From: Legionella gratiana
GTDB lineage: Bacteria; Pseudomonadota; Gammaproteobacteria; Legionellales; Legionellaceae
Length of the DNA stretch: 64,000 nucleotides
Reading direction: 5' to 3'
Assembly: GCF_001467695.1 (NCBI RefSeq)
Contig: NZ_LNYE01000029.1
Span: 324,759 to 388,758, forward strand
Part shown: piece after piece, positions 1 through 10,421 of the stretch
Position numbering within the stretch: the stretch's first letter is position 1
Layout of the letters: every line of letters begins with the position of its first letter
The notes under the pieces: generated by a model
Databases searched by the model: none
Seen by the model: only the letters and a program-made list of their open reading frames with translations
What the model was told of the DNA's origin: nothing
Made by a program: the position numbers and the translations under genes

Positions 1-1300
<1,300 letters not shown>

Positions 1301-1421
1301 TATAATCTGAGTTTCTTCAGATTGTAGCGAATATACGATACAATACGTGGATATATACTCTTTATTTACCTGATGTGTGTTTGATTCCTTATATAACTTA
1401 TCCAACACACACAAACCCGTT

Positions 1422-1540
1422 TTCCTGGCGACCATAGCGGTTTGGAACCACCTGATTCCATCTCGAACTCAGAAGTGAAACGAACATGCGCCAATGATAG
1501 TGTGAGGCTTCCTCATGTGAAAGTAGGTCATCGCCAGGGT
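1422..1540 (+). rRNA. rrf: 5S ribosomal RNA
   Basis: About 119 bases that align by eye with the E. coli 5S rRNA: CCTGGCGACC at the start, the conserved CGAACTCAGAAGTGAAAC in the middle, and CGCCAGG pairing with the 5' end to close helix I. It follows the 23S gene after a spacer of about 120 bases and belongs to the same transcript. No tRNA gene follows it. End positions are good to two or three bases. Confidence 0.96.
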
Positions 1541-1548
1541 TTTATTCT

Positions 1549-1576
1549 AAAGCGGCTTTTGAGCCGCTTTTTTTAT
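1549..1576 (+). terminator. rRNA operon terminator
   Basis: An 8-bp perfect stem AAGCGGCT/AGCCGCTT with a 4-base loop is followed directly by a run of T. It lies about 10 bases after the 5S gene, where the rRNA transcript should end. Confidence 0.92.
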
Positions 1577-2149
1577 TTATAATTTTATCGTCTAGTGATA
1601 GTATCCGTTCAGGTAATCTGTCAACTTAATGAATTTATGCCACTAAGCGTCCGTTCAAAGGTATGCTTTCTTCTGAGTATCTAATAAATCAATAAGCTTC
1701 CATCTTTTAGAACCAAACAAGGCAGAAAAAACTATTTGATCATAGCTCAACTAGGGTCTGTTGACCATTCTACTATCCTGGTCAAAATGTCGTGATTTTA
1801 TACGATCCGATTTCATGTATGCTACGTTTCGGTGCTCTAAAATCACGACATTTTGACTCGGTCTAGCGAATTGGTAACAGCCCCTGGAATCACAGTTATT
1901 CCAATTATTCATTTTAAATTCACTTTCCAGTAATTTTAAAGTTACATACTGATTATATAGGGATTTGCTGCGCGATTATTGTGATTTCTAAGTCTCCAAG
2001 CGAGATGATTATCTAAAGAAAAGACAAATAATCCTTCTAAAAACGGAGAATAACTATTAAAAAATTTGATAATAAATATAAATACAATCAATTTTACAAA
2101 TATATCTCTTGATGGTTAAATATTTATATTCCAGCATGTGGAGTTACAA
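1577..2149. other. Gene-free spacer with a palindromic repeat
   Basis: This stretch between the rRNA terminator and the first protein gene has no credible ORF. It holds a palindromic element at 1752-1885 (family A, listed separately). Near 1653-1676 the bases GGTATGCTTTCTTCT recur at about 20430-20444, so this may be the worn end of another repeat. The last 150 bases are very AT-rich and should hold the promoter of the gene starting at 2150, but I could not pick convincing -35 and -10 boxes. Confidence 0.6.
1752..1885. repeat. Family A palindromic element (MITE-like), copy 1
   Basis: A 134-base element whose ends are related inverted repeats: TAGGGTCTGTTGACCATTC on the left, and on the right the complement of CAGGGGCTGTTACCAATTC. 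An inner pair, AAAATGTCGTGATTTTA and its complement, is nearly perfect, so the whole element could fold into one long hairpin. The outer and inner design matches the copy at 15435-15579, although the inner sequence differs. The right end has drifted. It encodes no protein. Confidence 0.75.
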
Positions 2150-4273
2150 ATGGAACTACAGGAAATTGATGTTGCAAATAGTGAAGAAGTTAAAACTCAA
2201 GACTCACTGTTACCACCGTCTGTTGCGGTCCGTTGTGACGTATCAATTCCATTAATAGAAATTCCCTTTGAAATAACAAGACAAGAATTAATACAAGTTT
2301 ATCTTTTATCTATAGGTAAATGCATTCATGCTGATGAATTAGCAACGATTTCTGCTCAGAATGTAGTAAGCCACTTGCTTTTTCTTAAATCATTAGCTGC
2401 AATTGAATGTGACAAAAAACAAAAAAATCAATTACGTACTTTCGCAAAAAAATTGGGTAGGTTTCTTGAAAGTGCAGAGTTATCTTTATGGAATATTGCG
2501 AGTCGTTATATTCAAGAAAGCCAATTTCCTATCATTCGATGGTTGGTGCATCAATCGCCATCTTTAAATTTTATCGCTACTTTTATTATTGAGAAAAATT
2601 GTGGATTATTAACTCGCAATCAAAGCGCATTTCTTCGACAATTTGAAAAATCTGCGGCTTTTTTCTTCCCTGATCTTCTGTATATGTTATGGCTTACTCA
2701 ATCCTATAAAGAAGATTCAAATGAGAAATTAATTTGCTCAAGTTGCAAAATTAATTATTATTCAGATGTTACTGATAATTTGCTTCTGCGAACTCAACCG
2801 AAACAAATTAAGTTTGCTGCAGAGAGTTATTATGAGCAAGAGAAGGAATCTATAAATTCTAATTTTCGTTATTTAATGAGTCAAAAGAATTTATTACGTA
2901 TCCAAGGCCGAACACTGCTTTTTATTAATAAATCATCGGAAGTAATAGCTGTAAAAGTACAGAAGAAAGTTGAGAATAAATCGAATTTCAGTGAAGAATA
3001 TCAAATTACAAACTATTTAATAAAACATCAACGCCGATTAAATTTACAAAGTGAATTACCACAACCCCTTGGTCTTTATTCCATAAAAAGGACAGAGATT
3101 TTGGAAAATTGTAATCATAATCCTGATTATGAGCAGTTTATTGAGCTTATCAGTGATATGACGGAGCTTGACGTTTATGTTTATAAAGCTCCGCTTGCTT
3201 ATTTTACTTATTTACATGATGAGCAACAAACTTTTTCTGAATTGGCTTCCTCACTACAAAAAAATATTCATGATCTTTTTGTGCTTCTTAAAGAGGGAAT
3301 AGTGTTTCCTCAATTAGCAGATATATTTCATACAGGTAGTGATAAAGATTGTCGGGAAGATATGGGAAGATATTATACATTAGTCCAACTTTTAAAAGTT
3401 TGCCAACCTCATTTGGGGCGAATTGATAAGTGGCAAAAAGCGGTTGAATTTGTCAACTTACGCGTGAGTGGTTTGGCTGATCTTGGGGATAATTTACCTA
3501 TAACCAGTTTATTTACTCCTTCAGAGTTCACAAAGAAATATTTTCCGGAGATATTGAGGGGTGGATACCATCAAACTTTCTTTGATCAGTCAAGTGGTAC
3601 GGCAAGCTCTCTTTTTACTGGAAAGCGTAAATTATTTGGTAATTATTTGTACCTCAATACTATTGCAGAGTATTTGTTAGTCATTCAATTAACTCTAGGA
3701 GCTTATGGAAATAAGGTAACTCGAAAAATTGGAGATCTTGTGGCAAAGAAAGCAGTTTGGCAGCAATTGGCAGAATTAATGTTTCATAGTTGCGCTGAAG
3801 TAGTTGCTTTGATGGCAGGAATACCTCAATCAAAGGCACTCGAATTATTGAGTCAACGTGCAAAAATAGACAAGCATGCGCAACAAATACAATTTTGGAT
3901 GACTCCTGATTATGCGGATCTGAATAGCTCAGAGATTAAAATGCAACAGTACATGCTTTATCCTGGTGAGTCAGGATATGAAATTAATGATGAATTAGTT
4001 CCTGGGGTTGGTTTATCTGTCGATGGCATTCATCAAGATTTAGGAGGATACAATCAATCGCTTCCTTTGAAAGAATTTGAAAAGTTATTGTATGCTACTG
4101 TAACTCTTATAGAAGGGACAATTCAACTGGATAAGCAATTTTTCTTAGCAGTTAGTGCAAGTAAATTATATGATTGCCATCAGGCTACAGTAAATCTTAT
4201 GGAGATAGCGAGATCTGGATGCCATTTTCCCAATGAGACTGCCCTATTCTACTCTAGGAAAGAAACCAGATGA
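2150..4273 (+). CDS. Large unknown protein with kinase-like marks; candidate effector
   Basis: A 707-residue soluble protein with no signal peptide or membrane segment. A GTG 12 bases earlier is also open, but GGAG at about 2140-2143 sits 6 bases before this ATG and favours it. The middle resembles the start of a protein-kinase fold: hydrophobic strands leading to AVKVQKK (Lys269), then Glu282/Glu283 in the following helix, and much later an ADLGD motif (Asp444, Asp447) that could stand for metal-binding residues. No classical HRD or DFG motif is evident, so if it is a kinase-like fold it is divergent. In Legionella, SidJ-type pseudokinase effectors show comparable divergence. That link is inference, not homology I can prove. 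It stands alone between the rRNA operon and a small coiled-coil gene. Confidence 0.75.
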   Translation: MELQEIDVANSEEVKTQDSLLPPSVAVRCDVSIPLIEIPFEITRQELIQVYLLSIGKCIHADELATISAQNVVSHLLFLKSLAAIECDKKQKNQLRTFAKKLGRFLESAELSLWNIASRYIQESQFPIIRWLVHQSPSLNFIATFIIEKNCGLLTRNQSAFLRQFEKSAAFFFPDLLYMLWLTQSYKEDSNEKLICSSCKINYYSDVTDNLLLRTQPKQIKFAAESYYEQEKESINSNFRYLMSQKNLLRIQGRTLLFINKSSEVIAVKVQKKVENKSNFSEEYQITNYLIKHQRRLNLQSELPQPLGLYSIKRTEILENCNHNPDYEQFIELISDMTELDVYVYKAPLAYFTYLHDEQQTFSELASSLQKNIHDLFVLLKEGIVFPQLADIFHTGSDKDCREDMGRYYTLVQLLKVCQPHLGRIDKWQKAVEFVNLRVSGLADLGDNLPITSLFTPSEFTKKYFPEILRGGYHQTFFDQSSGTASSLFTGKRKLFGNYLYLNTIAEYLLVIQLTLGAYGNKVTRKIGDLVAKKAVWQQLAELMFHSCAEVVALMAGIPQSKALELLSQRAKIDKHAQQIQFWMTPDYADLNSSEIKMQQYMLYPGESGYEINDELVPGVGLSVDGIHQDLGGYNQSLPLKEFEKLLYATVTLIEGTIQLDKQFFLAVSASKLYDCHQATVNLMEIARSGCHFPNETALFYSRKETR

Positions 4274-4483
4274 ATTCAGAGTCATCACATGTTTAGGATA
4301 AGAAAGAATTAGTTAACTAAGGTACGTAGTTGGTGAACATGAATTGTTAACACGCCCTTATTTTTTTCTCGATAAAAAGCAATCAACAAGATACACTCGG
4401 ATTAGAAAGAATCAGATATGTTTAATAAGAAAAATTGTGTAATCTAGTGATTTTTTAAAAGCTATTTATCTTAAGGATGCCAA

Positions 4484-4756
4484 ATGACAATTGAAAAGCG
4501 ATTGATAAAACTGGAAGAAGAGATTGAAGAGATCAAAGAAATAAATCATGAATTAACTGCAAGCAATCAAAGATTAGCGATGCTTTTAGACCGAATGGAT
4601 CAACGGCTTAGTTATTATGAAAAATTAAAACAGCATGCAGTAGCTAGTCATGGAGAATTATTGAATACTTTTGGCATTATGAGCCAACAAAGACAACAGG
4701 AGCATGAGCTTATAGAAGATCCCCCTGTTAATGGTCTCATTAAAAGTACTTCTTAA
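4484..4756 (+). CDS. Small coiled-coil protein of unknown function
   Basis: A 90-residue protein with an AAGGA ribosome site just before its ATG. Residues 4 to about 52 are rich in Glu, Lys and Leu with heptad-like spacing and should form a coiled coil. The tail is polar. It recalls the small SlyX family in size and coiled coil, but lacks the C-terminal PPHY of SlyX, so I do not assign it. Its stop codon overlaps the stop of the convergent carbonic-anhydrase-like gene, the two sharing the palindrome TTAA at 4753-4756, with no terminator between them. Confidence 0.7.
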   Translation: MTIEKRLIKLEEEIEEIKEINHELTASNQRLAMLLDRMDQRLSYYEKLKQHAVASHGELLNTFGIMSQQRQQEHELIEDPPVNGLIKSTS

Positions 4757-5283
4757 CCTAAGTATTTATCTTTTAACCGCACATAATGTTGTGCTGAATA
4801 TTCTAATTGATTTAATTCTTGAGCTGTTAATTTTCTAACAGCTTTAGCTGGACTTCCCATGTATAAATAACCACTTTTTAGTAGTTTGCCAGGTGTTACT
4901 AAAGAGCCAGCAGCAACCATTACATGATGTTCAATGTGGACTGCATCTAAAATCATTGCTCCCATTCCAATAAGGCAAAAATCATCGACCACACACCCAT
5001 GTAATACAGCTTGGTGGCCGATTGTAATTCCTTTGCCTAGAATCAAAGGTTGACCTTCAGGAGAGAATGGACCTTCATGAGTGACATGTAACACGGAGCC
5101 GTCTTGAATGTTACAAGCATTTCCTATGTTAATGGAGTTGACATCACCACGAATAACAGCCATAGGCCAAACGGACACATCATCCCCCAAGTTTACATCG
5201 CCAATGACTATAGATTTAGGATCAATATATACTCGTTGACCTAAAGAAGGAGATTTATCTTGAAAGCTGCGAATTGCATTCAT
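4753..5283 (-). CDS. Gamma-carbonic anhydrase-like hexapeptide protein (YrdA/PaaY family)
   Basis: A 176-residue left-handed beta-helix protein. Repeated hexapeptide turns such as SIVIGDVNLGDDVSVWP, then VIRGDVNSINIGNACNIQDGSVLH, mark the gamma-class carbonic anhydrase family. His residues in GHQAVLHGC and IEHHV lie where the family binds its metal. Many family members have little measured anhydrase activity, so the catalytic role is uncertain. The length is typical. It lies 6 bases after gor on the same strand and is probably co-transcribed with it. Confidence 0.88.
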   Translation of the reverse strand: MNAIRSFQDKSPSLGQRVYIDPKSIVIGDVNLGDDVSVWPMAVIRGDVNSINIGNACNIQDGSVLHVTHEGPFSPEGQPLILGKGITIGHQAVLHGCVVDDFCLIGMGAMILDAVHIEHHVMVAAGSLVTPGKLLKSGYLYMGSPAKAVRKLTAQELNQLEYSAQHYVRLKDKYLG

Positions 5284-5289
5284 ATATAA

Positions 5290-6645
5290 TTATACCATAG
5301 TTACAAATTCTTCTGCGCTTGTTGGATGAATCGCGACGGTATTATCAAAATCTCTTTTGCATGCCCCCATTTTTACAGCGACTCCAAAACCCTGAAGCAT
5401 TTCGTCGGCAGCCAATCCAATAACGTGGAGACCAATAATTTTTTCTTCTTGGCCTAAGGTAATTAGTTTCATTACAGTTGGTGTTTTTTGATTAGTGAAC
5501 GCATCAAACATGGGTGTAAAACGAGTTTGATAAACTTTGATATGATCTTTGCCATGTCGATCAATTGCTTCTTCCTCACTCAAACCCACAGTTCCCATAG
5601 GTGGATGACTAAAGATTACCGTGCTTATATTCTCATAACTTAAACAAGCATCTGGTTGTTGACCAAATAATCGATCTGCCAAACGACGTCCTGCAGCTAT
5701 CGCTACTGGGGTAAGAGCAGGAGCGTTAGTGACATCTCCTATAGCATAAATTCCTTTAGTACTTGTATTTTGAAACGCATCGACTAAAATCAAACCCTGC
5801 TTATCAGTTGTAACGTTTACTTTTTCCAGCTGCAGATGTGCAGTTCTAGGAGTTCTGCCTACGGCAGTAATGATCACATCTATGTCGCGAATAATAGAAC
5901 CACTTTGACATACAATCGATTTTCTACCATCACTATGCAAATTAATCTCTTGCGCACGATGATTTTGATGGATTTGAATTCCTTGTTGCTGCATGATTTC
6001 TAGCAAAGTATCGCCTAAAATGGAATCAAAGCGACTTAACGGTCTTGTGCCCCTCATTAAAAGATGAGTTTTGCTGCCCAGAGCATGCAAAACTCCTGCT
6101 AATTCAACACCAATATAGCCACTACCTATTACTGCTACTTTTTGAGGTTGTTTGGTTAAGGAAAAAAAACCATCTGAATCGATGGTGTGTTGTACCCCAT
6201 GAATTTGTGGCTGGGATGGTTCTCCTCCAGTTGCGATAATAATATGTGGTGCTTGATAAAACGCATCATTTACTTTGATTGTTTGTTCGTCATGAAACTC
6301 GCCTTTACCTTGAATTAAGGTGATATTGTATTGAGTGAAACGCTTGGCATAGTTTTCTCTTAGCCGTTCGATATATGTAGTACGCTGCTTGACAAGAGCA
6401 CTCCAATCCAATTGTACCGGCACAGAACTAAATCCATAATCAGGTGCATGGTGCAGCATTTCTGCAATCATTGACGCATTGAACATGATCTTTTTAGGAA
6501 CGCATCCTAAATTAACACAAGTTCCTCCTAAGTAATTCGCTTCAATCACTGCCACTTTGGAACCATATTTTGCAGCACGAACAGCACTGGCAACACCACC
6601 GCTTCCACCACCAATTACAATAAGATCAAATTGTTTGTTTTTCAT
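5290..6645 (-). CDS. gor: Glutathione-disulfide reductase
   Basis: A 451-residue FAD- and NADPH-dependent enzyme that reduces oxidised glutathione in the cytoplasm. The N-terminal GGGSGG dinucleotide fold is followed by the redox-active pair in [13 protein letters not shown] (Cys43, Cys48). A second [10 protein letters not shown] nucleotide fold and the C-terminal IHPTSAEE with the catalytic His are all present. Length equals that of E. coli Gor (450). It is the first gene of a two-gene unit with the carbonic-anhydrase-like gene downstream. Confidence 0.95.
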   Translation of the reverse strand: MKNKQFDLIVIGGGSGGVASAVRAAKYGSKVAVIEANYLGGTCVNLGCVPKKIMFNASMIAEMLHHAPDYGFSSVPVQLDWSALVKQRTTYIERLRENYAKRFTQYNITLIQGKGEFHDEQTIKVNDAFYQAPHIIIATGGEPSQPQIHGVQHTIDSDGFFSLTKQPQKVAVIGSGYIGVELAGVLHALGSKTHLLMRGTRPLSRFDSILGDTLLEIMQQQGIQIHQNHRAQEINLHSDGRKSIVCQSGSIIRDIDVIITAVGRTPRTAHLQLEKVNVTTDKQGLILVDAFQNTSTKGIYAIGDVTNAPALTPVAIAAGRRLADRLFGQQPDACLSYENISTVIFSHPPMGTVGLSEEEAIDRHGKDHIKVYQTRFTPMFDAFTNQKTPTVMKLITLGQEEKIIGLHVIGLAADEMLQGFGVAVKMGACKRDFDNTVAIHPTSAEEFVTMV

Positions 6646-7003
6646 AGACTTTTCTTGAAAAATAAGTTTATATTACCAGGAACTGTCCAAGTAACCAACT
6701 CATTCTTTTTACATGAGTGATGCATCAAAAAAGAAATAATTATCTGATGTATCAAGTCGAGACTTTTCTTAGTATCTCAGGTTGCTTCTCAGTAATGTTG
6801 CTTATTTTTACTAGCCGTAGCTTTATTCAATACTGAATTGTCTTTTACATAAAATTTGTACTCTTTATTTCTGATCTTTCATCCTTGAACATTATAAAGG
6901 GATTAAGTTTAGAAAGATTTTGGGTTGCAAACTATTCTTTTTTCTTTTTGTGCAATTAGGACGAGAGGATCATAAGTAAATGATCGTTAACAAGGAGATT
7001 AAT
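6646..7003. other. Divergent spacer between gor and the GDSL hydrolase gene
   Basis: An AT-rich intergenic region of about 360 bases that must hold the promoters for gor (leftward) and the hydrolase (rightward). A TTGAACATTATAAAGG stretch near 6885-6900 contains a possible TATAAA -10 box for the rightward gene, but no well-spaced -35 box was found. I see no repeat, RNA gene or ORF worth listing. Confidence 0.5.
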
Positions 7004-8521
7004 GTGGCAATGACTAAGATTAGTCGTATCGTTGTACTAGGAGATAGCTTATCTGATAGAGGAACATTTGATAAACGTAAATTATTCGGATTTATTCCTT
7101 TAAGAGATTTTTATGAGGTTGGTTCTGATGCACCCAGAGGTCGATTTACAAATGGATTTGTTTGGGGGGATTATTTTGTTACTGCTGTTATCGGAGACTT
7201 CGCAATCGATTATGTAAGAAAAAAATTAAATATTAGTCATAATGCTTGGGGTAATGCTGATGTGTCAGATGCTATTTTGGCTAATGACTTAAATATACTG
7301 AAAAGAAATGAAAAAGCATTTAGTTTAAACAATGACAAACATATTTTATATAAGGGCGAGCGTTTTGCACGCTTTTATTGCGAAGCTGGATTAACCTCTT
7401 ATGATTACACCACACAATTTACGATAAATCCTAAATATGAATTTCTTAGGTTAATATTGGCCAGTTTGGAAGACAAGCAAGAGCAACTTACAGATGAGGA
7501 TAAAAAATATAAAATTACAAAACAAGAAAAAGCTGAAACATTGATTATCGAGTGGTCTGGAGCTAATGATTTACTGACTGTCAATCCCGAGCCTACTTTA
7601 GATGAAGCTACTCATGCGGTGAATGCACGTATTGCGAATCTTGAAACTCTTATTCAACAGGGTTATAGAAATTTTGTGTTGTTAAATTTACCTGATCTCT
7701 CTTTAACCCCAAGATTTCAAACAAAAAGTAAAGAGGAACAAGAAAATGCAGCAAAATGTTCTGAGCATTTTAATGAACAATTGGCAACCAATGTAAAACA
7801 AGTTATTGAAAAATATAAAGATTTAAATGTATCTTTGACTCTTTCGGTTTTTGATGTCAATACCCCATTTAAAGAAATGTATCACAATTGTGAGGAATAT
7901 GGATTTGATAGGAATAAATTAAAATTACCCTATATTGATTCAGAAGAATTTAAACAAAATCAAAAGAATCCTATATATCAAAAGGAACATATCTCCCCTG
8001 CGGATGGTTACATGTTTTGGGATGACATACATCCTACTATGGATACGCATAGTTGGTTAGCTGTAATGTTTAAAGACGCCTATAATAAAATTTTTAAATT
8101 TGTTCCACCAGAATGTGAAAGAAGAAGATGCAGTAAGGAAGCAGAAGATATCGTTCACCATTGTAGATCAGGAGCGTATGCTCATTTACCTGCTGATGTA
8201 GCAAAAATAATAAATACTATTTATTTAGAGTCGAAGAGTTTGGAACAATCCTGGTGTTCTCAGCGTCGCGAAGAAGGTGAGCTTTTAAAACGTTTTGTTT
8301 TTGAGCTGAAATGCCAAAGCGGCAATTTGCATGAAATCGATGCACTTATAAAAAAATTTACTAAAGATTCTGAGAATATGAAAATGATAAAAAGACATAA
8401 TTATCCTATTTATGACTTTTTTGCAGGTAAGAAAACTACTCATTTGGAAGATTCTATTAAGGCTCTTGCAAAGGCGGTTGACGAGCATCTGTACGTTTCA
8501 GAACAATTGACCATGAACTAG
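7004..8521 (+). CDS. SGNH/GDSL-family lipase or acyltransferase, cytosolic type
   Basis: A 505-residue hydrolase of the SGNH/GDSL class, whose members cleave lysophospholipids or transfer acyl groups. Block I is GDSLSDRGT (nucleophile Ser15), block III GAND (Asn188) and block V DDIHPT (Asp340, His343), so the catalytic set is complete. There is no signal peptide, unlike secreted Legionella PlaA and PlaC, and about 160 extra residues follow block V. The C-terminal part is charged and unassigned. An ATG 24 bases earlier is open, but AAGGAG at 6992-6997 is placed for the GTG at 7004, giving MAMTKISRIVVLGDS. Export by a signal-less route or cytoplasmic action are both possible. Confidence 0.85.
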   Translation: MAMTKISRIVVLGDSLSDRGTFDKRKLFGFIPLRDFYEVGSDAPRGRFTNGFVWGDYFVTAVIGDFAIDYVRKKLNISHNAWGNADVSDAILANDLNILKRNEKAFSLNNDKHILYKGERFARFYCEAGLTSYDYTTQFTINPKYEFLRLILASLEDKQEQLTDEDKKYKITKQEKAETLIIEWSGANDLLTVNPEPTLDEATHAVNARIANLETLIQQGYRNFVLLNLPDLSLTPRFQTKSKEEQENAAKCSEHFNEQLATNVKQVIEKYKDLNVSLTLSVFDVNTPFKEMYHNCEEYGFDRNKLKLPYIDSEEFKQNQKNPIYQKEHISPADGYMFWDDIHPTMDTHSWLAVMFKDAYNKIFKFVPPECERRRCSKEAEDIVHHCRSGAYAHLPADVAKIINTIYLESKSLEQSWCSQRREEGELLKRFVFELKCQSGNLHEIDALIKKFTKDSENMKMIKRHNYPIYDFFAGKKTTHLEDSIKALAKAVDEHLYVSEQLTMN

Positions 8522-8535
8522 TTAGGCTTAGCTTG

Positions 8536-8660
8536 ATTTCTAGACCTTACGTTTACGGGGGTGACGTTAGGAGTACGTCACCCTTTGCGAAAGCGGCGTT
8601 GTTGCGGAAGGTGACGTTCTTTTGAAAACTGAGCGTTGATTCTGGAGTTTCACTCCTTGC
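8536..8660. repeat. Family C repeat (CACCCT...GCGAAAGCGG type)
   Basis: Between the GDSL gene and ohr lie GTCACCCTTTGCGAAAGCGG and GGTGACGTTCTTTTGAAAAC, partly complementary to each other. The same words occur at 48983-49135 (CACCCTCCGCGAAAGCGG, GACGTTCTTTCGAAA) and, weakly, near 23491. They suggest an intergenic palindromic repeat family. The boundaries are approximate. The stretch lies between convergent genes. Confidence 0.55.
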
Positions 8661-8673
8661 CTAGGCTGCAGTA

Positions 8674-9105
8674 TTATATGCTATGGTTATTAGTGAGTAC
8701 TTTAAATTCCACCGCAACATTATTACGGATTGCATTGGAGTAAGGACAAACTTTATCTGCTTTGGCTACTAACTCTTCTGCATCTTTTTGATTTAAACCT
8801 TCTATATGAGCATGCATTTCAATCCCGAGTTTAAATCCTTTTTCGGGTGTTGGGTACAAAGATACTTGAGAAAGAATAGAAGCTTCTTTAAGTGGGATAT
8901 GCTCTAATCGAGCTACATGACGAATGGCGCTTTCAAAACAAGCAGCATACCCTGCAGCAAATAATTCTTCAGGATTTGTGCCTCCACCTTGTCCCCCCAA
9001 CTCTTTAGGCATCGCAAGATCGATTCTTAGTAGGCCATCTGATGTTTCAATATGACCATTTCTTCCACCATGTGTACGTGCTGTGGCTGTGTAAAGTGCT
9101 TTCAT
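8674..9105 (-). CDS. ohr: Organic hydroperoxide resistance protein (Ohr/OsmC family)
   Basis: A 143-residue thiol peroxidase that reduces organic hydroperoxides. The two reactive cysteines are present at Cys56 (AGYAACFESA) and Cys120 (KVCPYSNAIRNN), and the Arg in the N-terminal strand region fits the family. The GGTNPEELFAAGYAACF signature points to the Ohr rather than the OsmC branch. No OhrR repressor gene is nearby. It is transcribed alone and convergent with the GDSL hydrolase. Confidence 0.93.
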   Translation of the reverse strand: MKALYTATARTHGGRNGHIETSDGLLRIDLAMPKELGGQGGGTNPEELFAAGYAACFESAIRHVARLEHIPLKEASILSQVSLYPTPEKGFKLGIEMHAHIEGLNQKDAEELVAKADKVCPYSNAIRNNVAVEFKVLTNNHSI

Positions 9106-9148
9106 ATTCGTCCTTTAATTGAGTTGAATAAAAGATGATAAATTAAAT

Positions 9149-9221
9149 TAGGGCCTGTTGACAATTCTAACGTTTAGCGACATAAAAGATAAGAAAAACC
9201 TTTTATGTCGAACTCACGTTA
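9149..9221. repeat. Half of a family A element joined to a short family B element
   Basis: TAGGGCCTGTTGACAATTC at 9149-9167 is the left end of family A. It runs straight into a short family B unit at 9168-9221, TAACGTTTAGCGACATAAAAG on the left and CTTTTATGTCGAACTCACGTTA reversed on the right. The TAA of the right terminus is the stop codon of the metallophosphoesterase gene. The unit can form a hairpin of about 15 bp and may end transcription. Confidence 0.7.
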
Positions 9222-10370
9222 GTTAATCTTATATACTTTGTTACAGTCATTTGGAACCATAGGACTTTTTACGCCATAAAATAAACCTTGCTCCAAATAG
9301 TCGCATATTTGTTGGGTACTCAATTCATTTAGGCATTGAGACACTATTTTATTTCGACAATGAGAGAAAATTGCATTGGGGTTATTTAATGCTTTGTATT
9401 GTTGATTTCCCCATTTATCTAAATGACTCGTATAGTAAGTGGTAAAATTTTCAACTTTCATCTTTTTGTTCAGCGTGAAGACTTTCATCGCAGGATAATT
9501 ATGGTGGTTACGACTGATGCCTGGGGTAGAAAAGGCATATATATTCTTACCATTATTCAAATTAATTTTTCTAAACTCATCCATATGGGAGTGAGAGATG
9601 AGTAGGGTGATTTCTCCGTATGATTGTTTGTTTTTATTAAGTATTTTTATAAATTCTTTTAAATATTGTTTATGCCAAATTGGTTTACCAAGATAGGAGT
9701 TTCCTGGTGGTTCGTGCATGGCGATTAATAGTTGTTCTGCACGGTGTCCTTTTAATTGTTGTTCCAACCAAGAAAGTTGTTCTAACGCATCTTTTTTCTG
9801 ATGAGGGTATCTTGACAGCAATGGTGTGTTTGCCCATTGATTGGCATTGAGAGCAATTAATATGATTTTTTTATTTCCGGGGATGACGTAACTCGAATAA
9901 TAGCCATCGCTGTACATGTGGCTGTCATTAATAATCAATTCCTTACAATGAGCACATGCACCATGCCAATCCACTGCAAAATTTAAAGGAGAAACACCAT
10001 TTGATGTAAAAGGTTGATAATTTCCACTGAGAGAATCATTGTTACCTGTAATGTAAAAAATGGGTTTTGAGCCCACATCGTTCTTATATAATTCGTCAAA
10101 TACCTTTTTTTCATATGCTCCTTTTATAGAGGCATTAAATAATGAATGAGTAGGTAAATCACCTAAGCAAAGAATAAAGTTTACTTGTTCGCTTAGTTTT
10201 TTGAATTTTTTCATAGTAATGTTGAGAAATTCTGGTCCTGTATCTTCACCATCGCGCGATACGTTATTTTCACCATAATGAATGTCACTGATTGTGAGAA
10301 AATTCAAATTTGCATATGCGGGATGAATAAACCAACTGATTAAAAAAATAAGCTTAAAGAGTGATTTCAA
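9219..10370 (-). CDS. Exported metallophosphoesterase, acid-sphingomyelinase-like
   Basis: A 383-residue calcineurin-type phosphoesterase with an N-terminal signal peptide (residues 1-20, ending AYA). The metal motifs appear in order: SDIHYGEN (Asp29, His31), CLGDLPTH, TGNNDS, MHEPPG and SHSHMDEF. The large ectodomain and ISRNHHNYPAMKV resemble acid sphingomyelinase-like phosphodiesterases. The start is TTG at 10370, preceded by GGAG seven bases away. No other in-frame start would keep the signal peptide. The stop codon lies in the terminal repeat of a family B element. The likely site of action is the periplasm or outside the cell. The substrate is unknown. Confidence 0.86.
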   Translation of the reverse strand: MKSLFKLIFLISWFIHPAYANLNFLTISDIHYGENNVSRDGEDTGPEFLNITMKKFKKLSEQVNFILCLGDLPTHSLFNASIKGAYEKKVFDELYKNDVGSKPIFYITGNNDSLSGNYQPFTSNGVSPLNFAVDWHGACAHCKELIINDSHMYSDGYYSSYVIPGNKKIILIALNANQWANTPLLSRYPHQKKDALEQLSWLEQQLKGHRAEQLLIAMHEPPGNSYLGKPIWHKQYLKEFIKILNKNKQSYGEITLLISHSHMDEFRKINLNNGKNIYAFSTPGISRNHHNYPAMKVFTLNKKMKVENFTTYYTSHLDKWGNQQYKALNNPNAIFSHCRNKIVSQCLNELSTQQICDYLEQGLFYGVKSPMVPNDCNKVYKIN

Positions 10371-10421
10371 TCAATTTCTCCATAATTTTTTACTTAAACT
10401 TTAGGGTAAATATTGGGATTC

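Noticed and set aside
1541-2149. Possible tRNA genes after the 5S rRNA
   Set aside because: No TTCGANTCC-type T-loop with a matching acceptor stem could be found.
4484-4756. Assignment of the coiled-coil protein as SlyX
   Set aside because: Only size and coiled-coil character agree; the SlyX C-terminal motif is missing.
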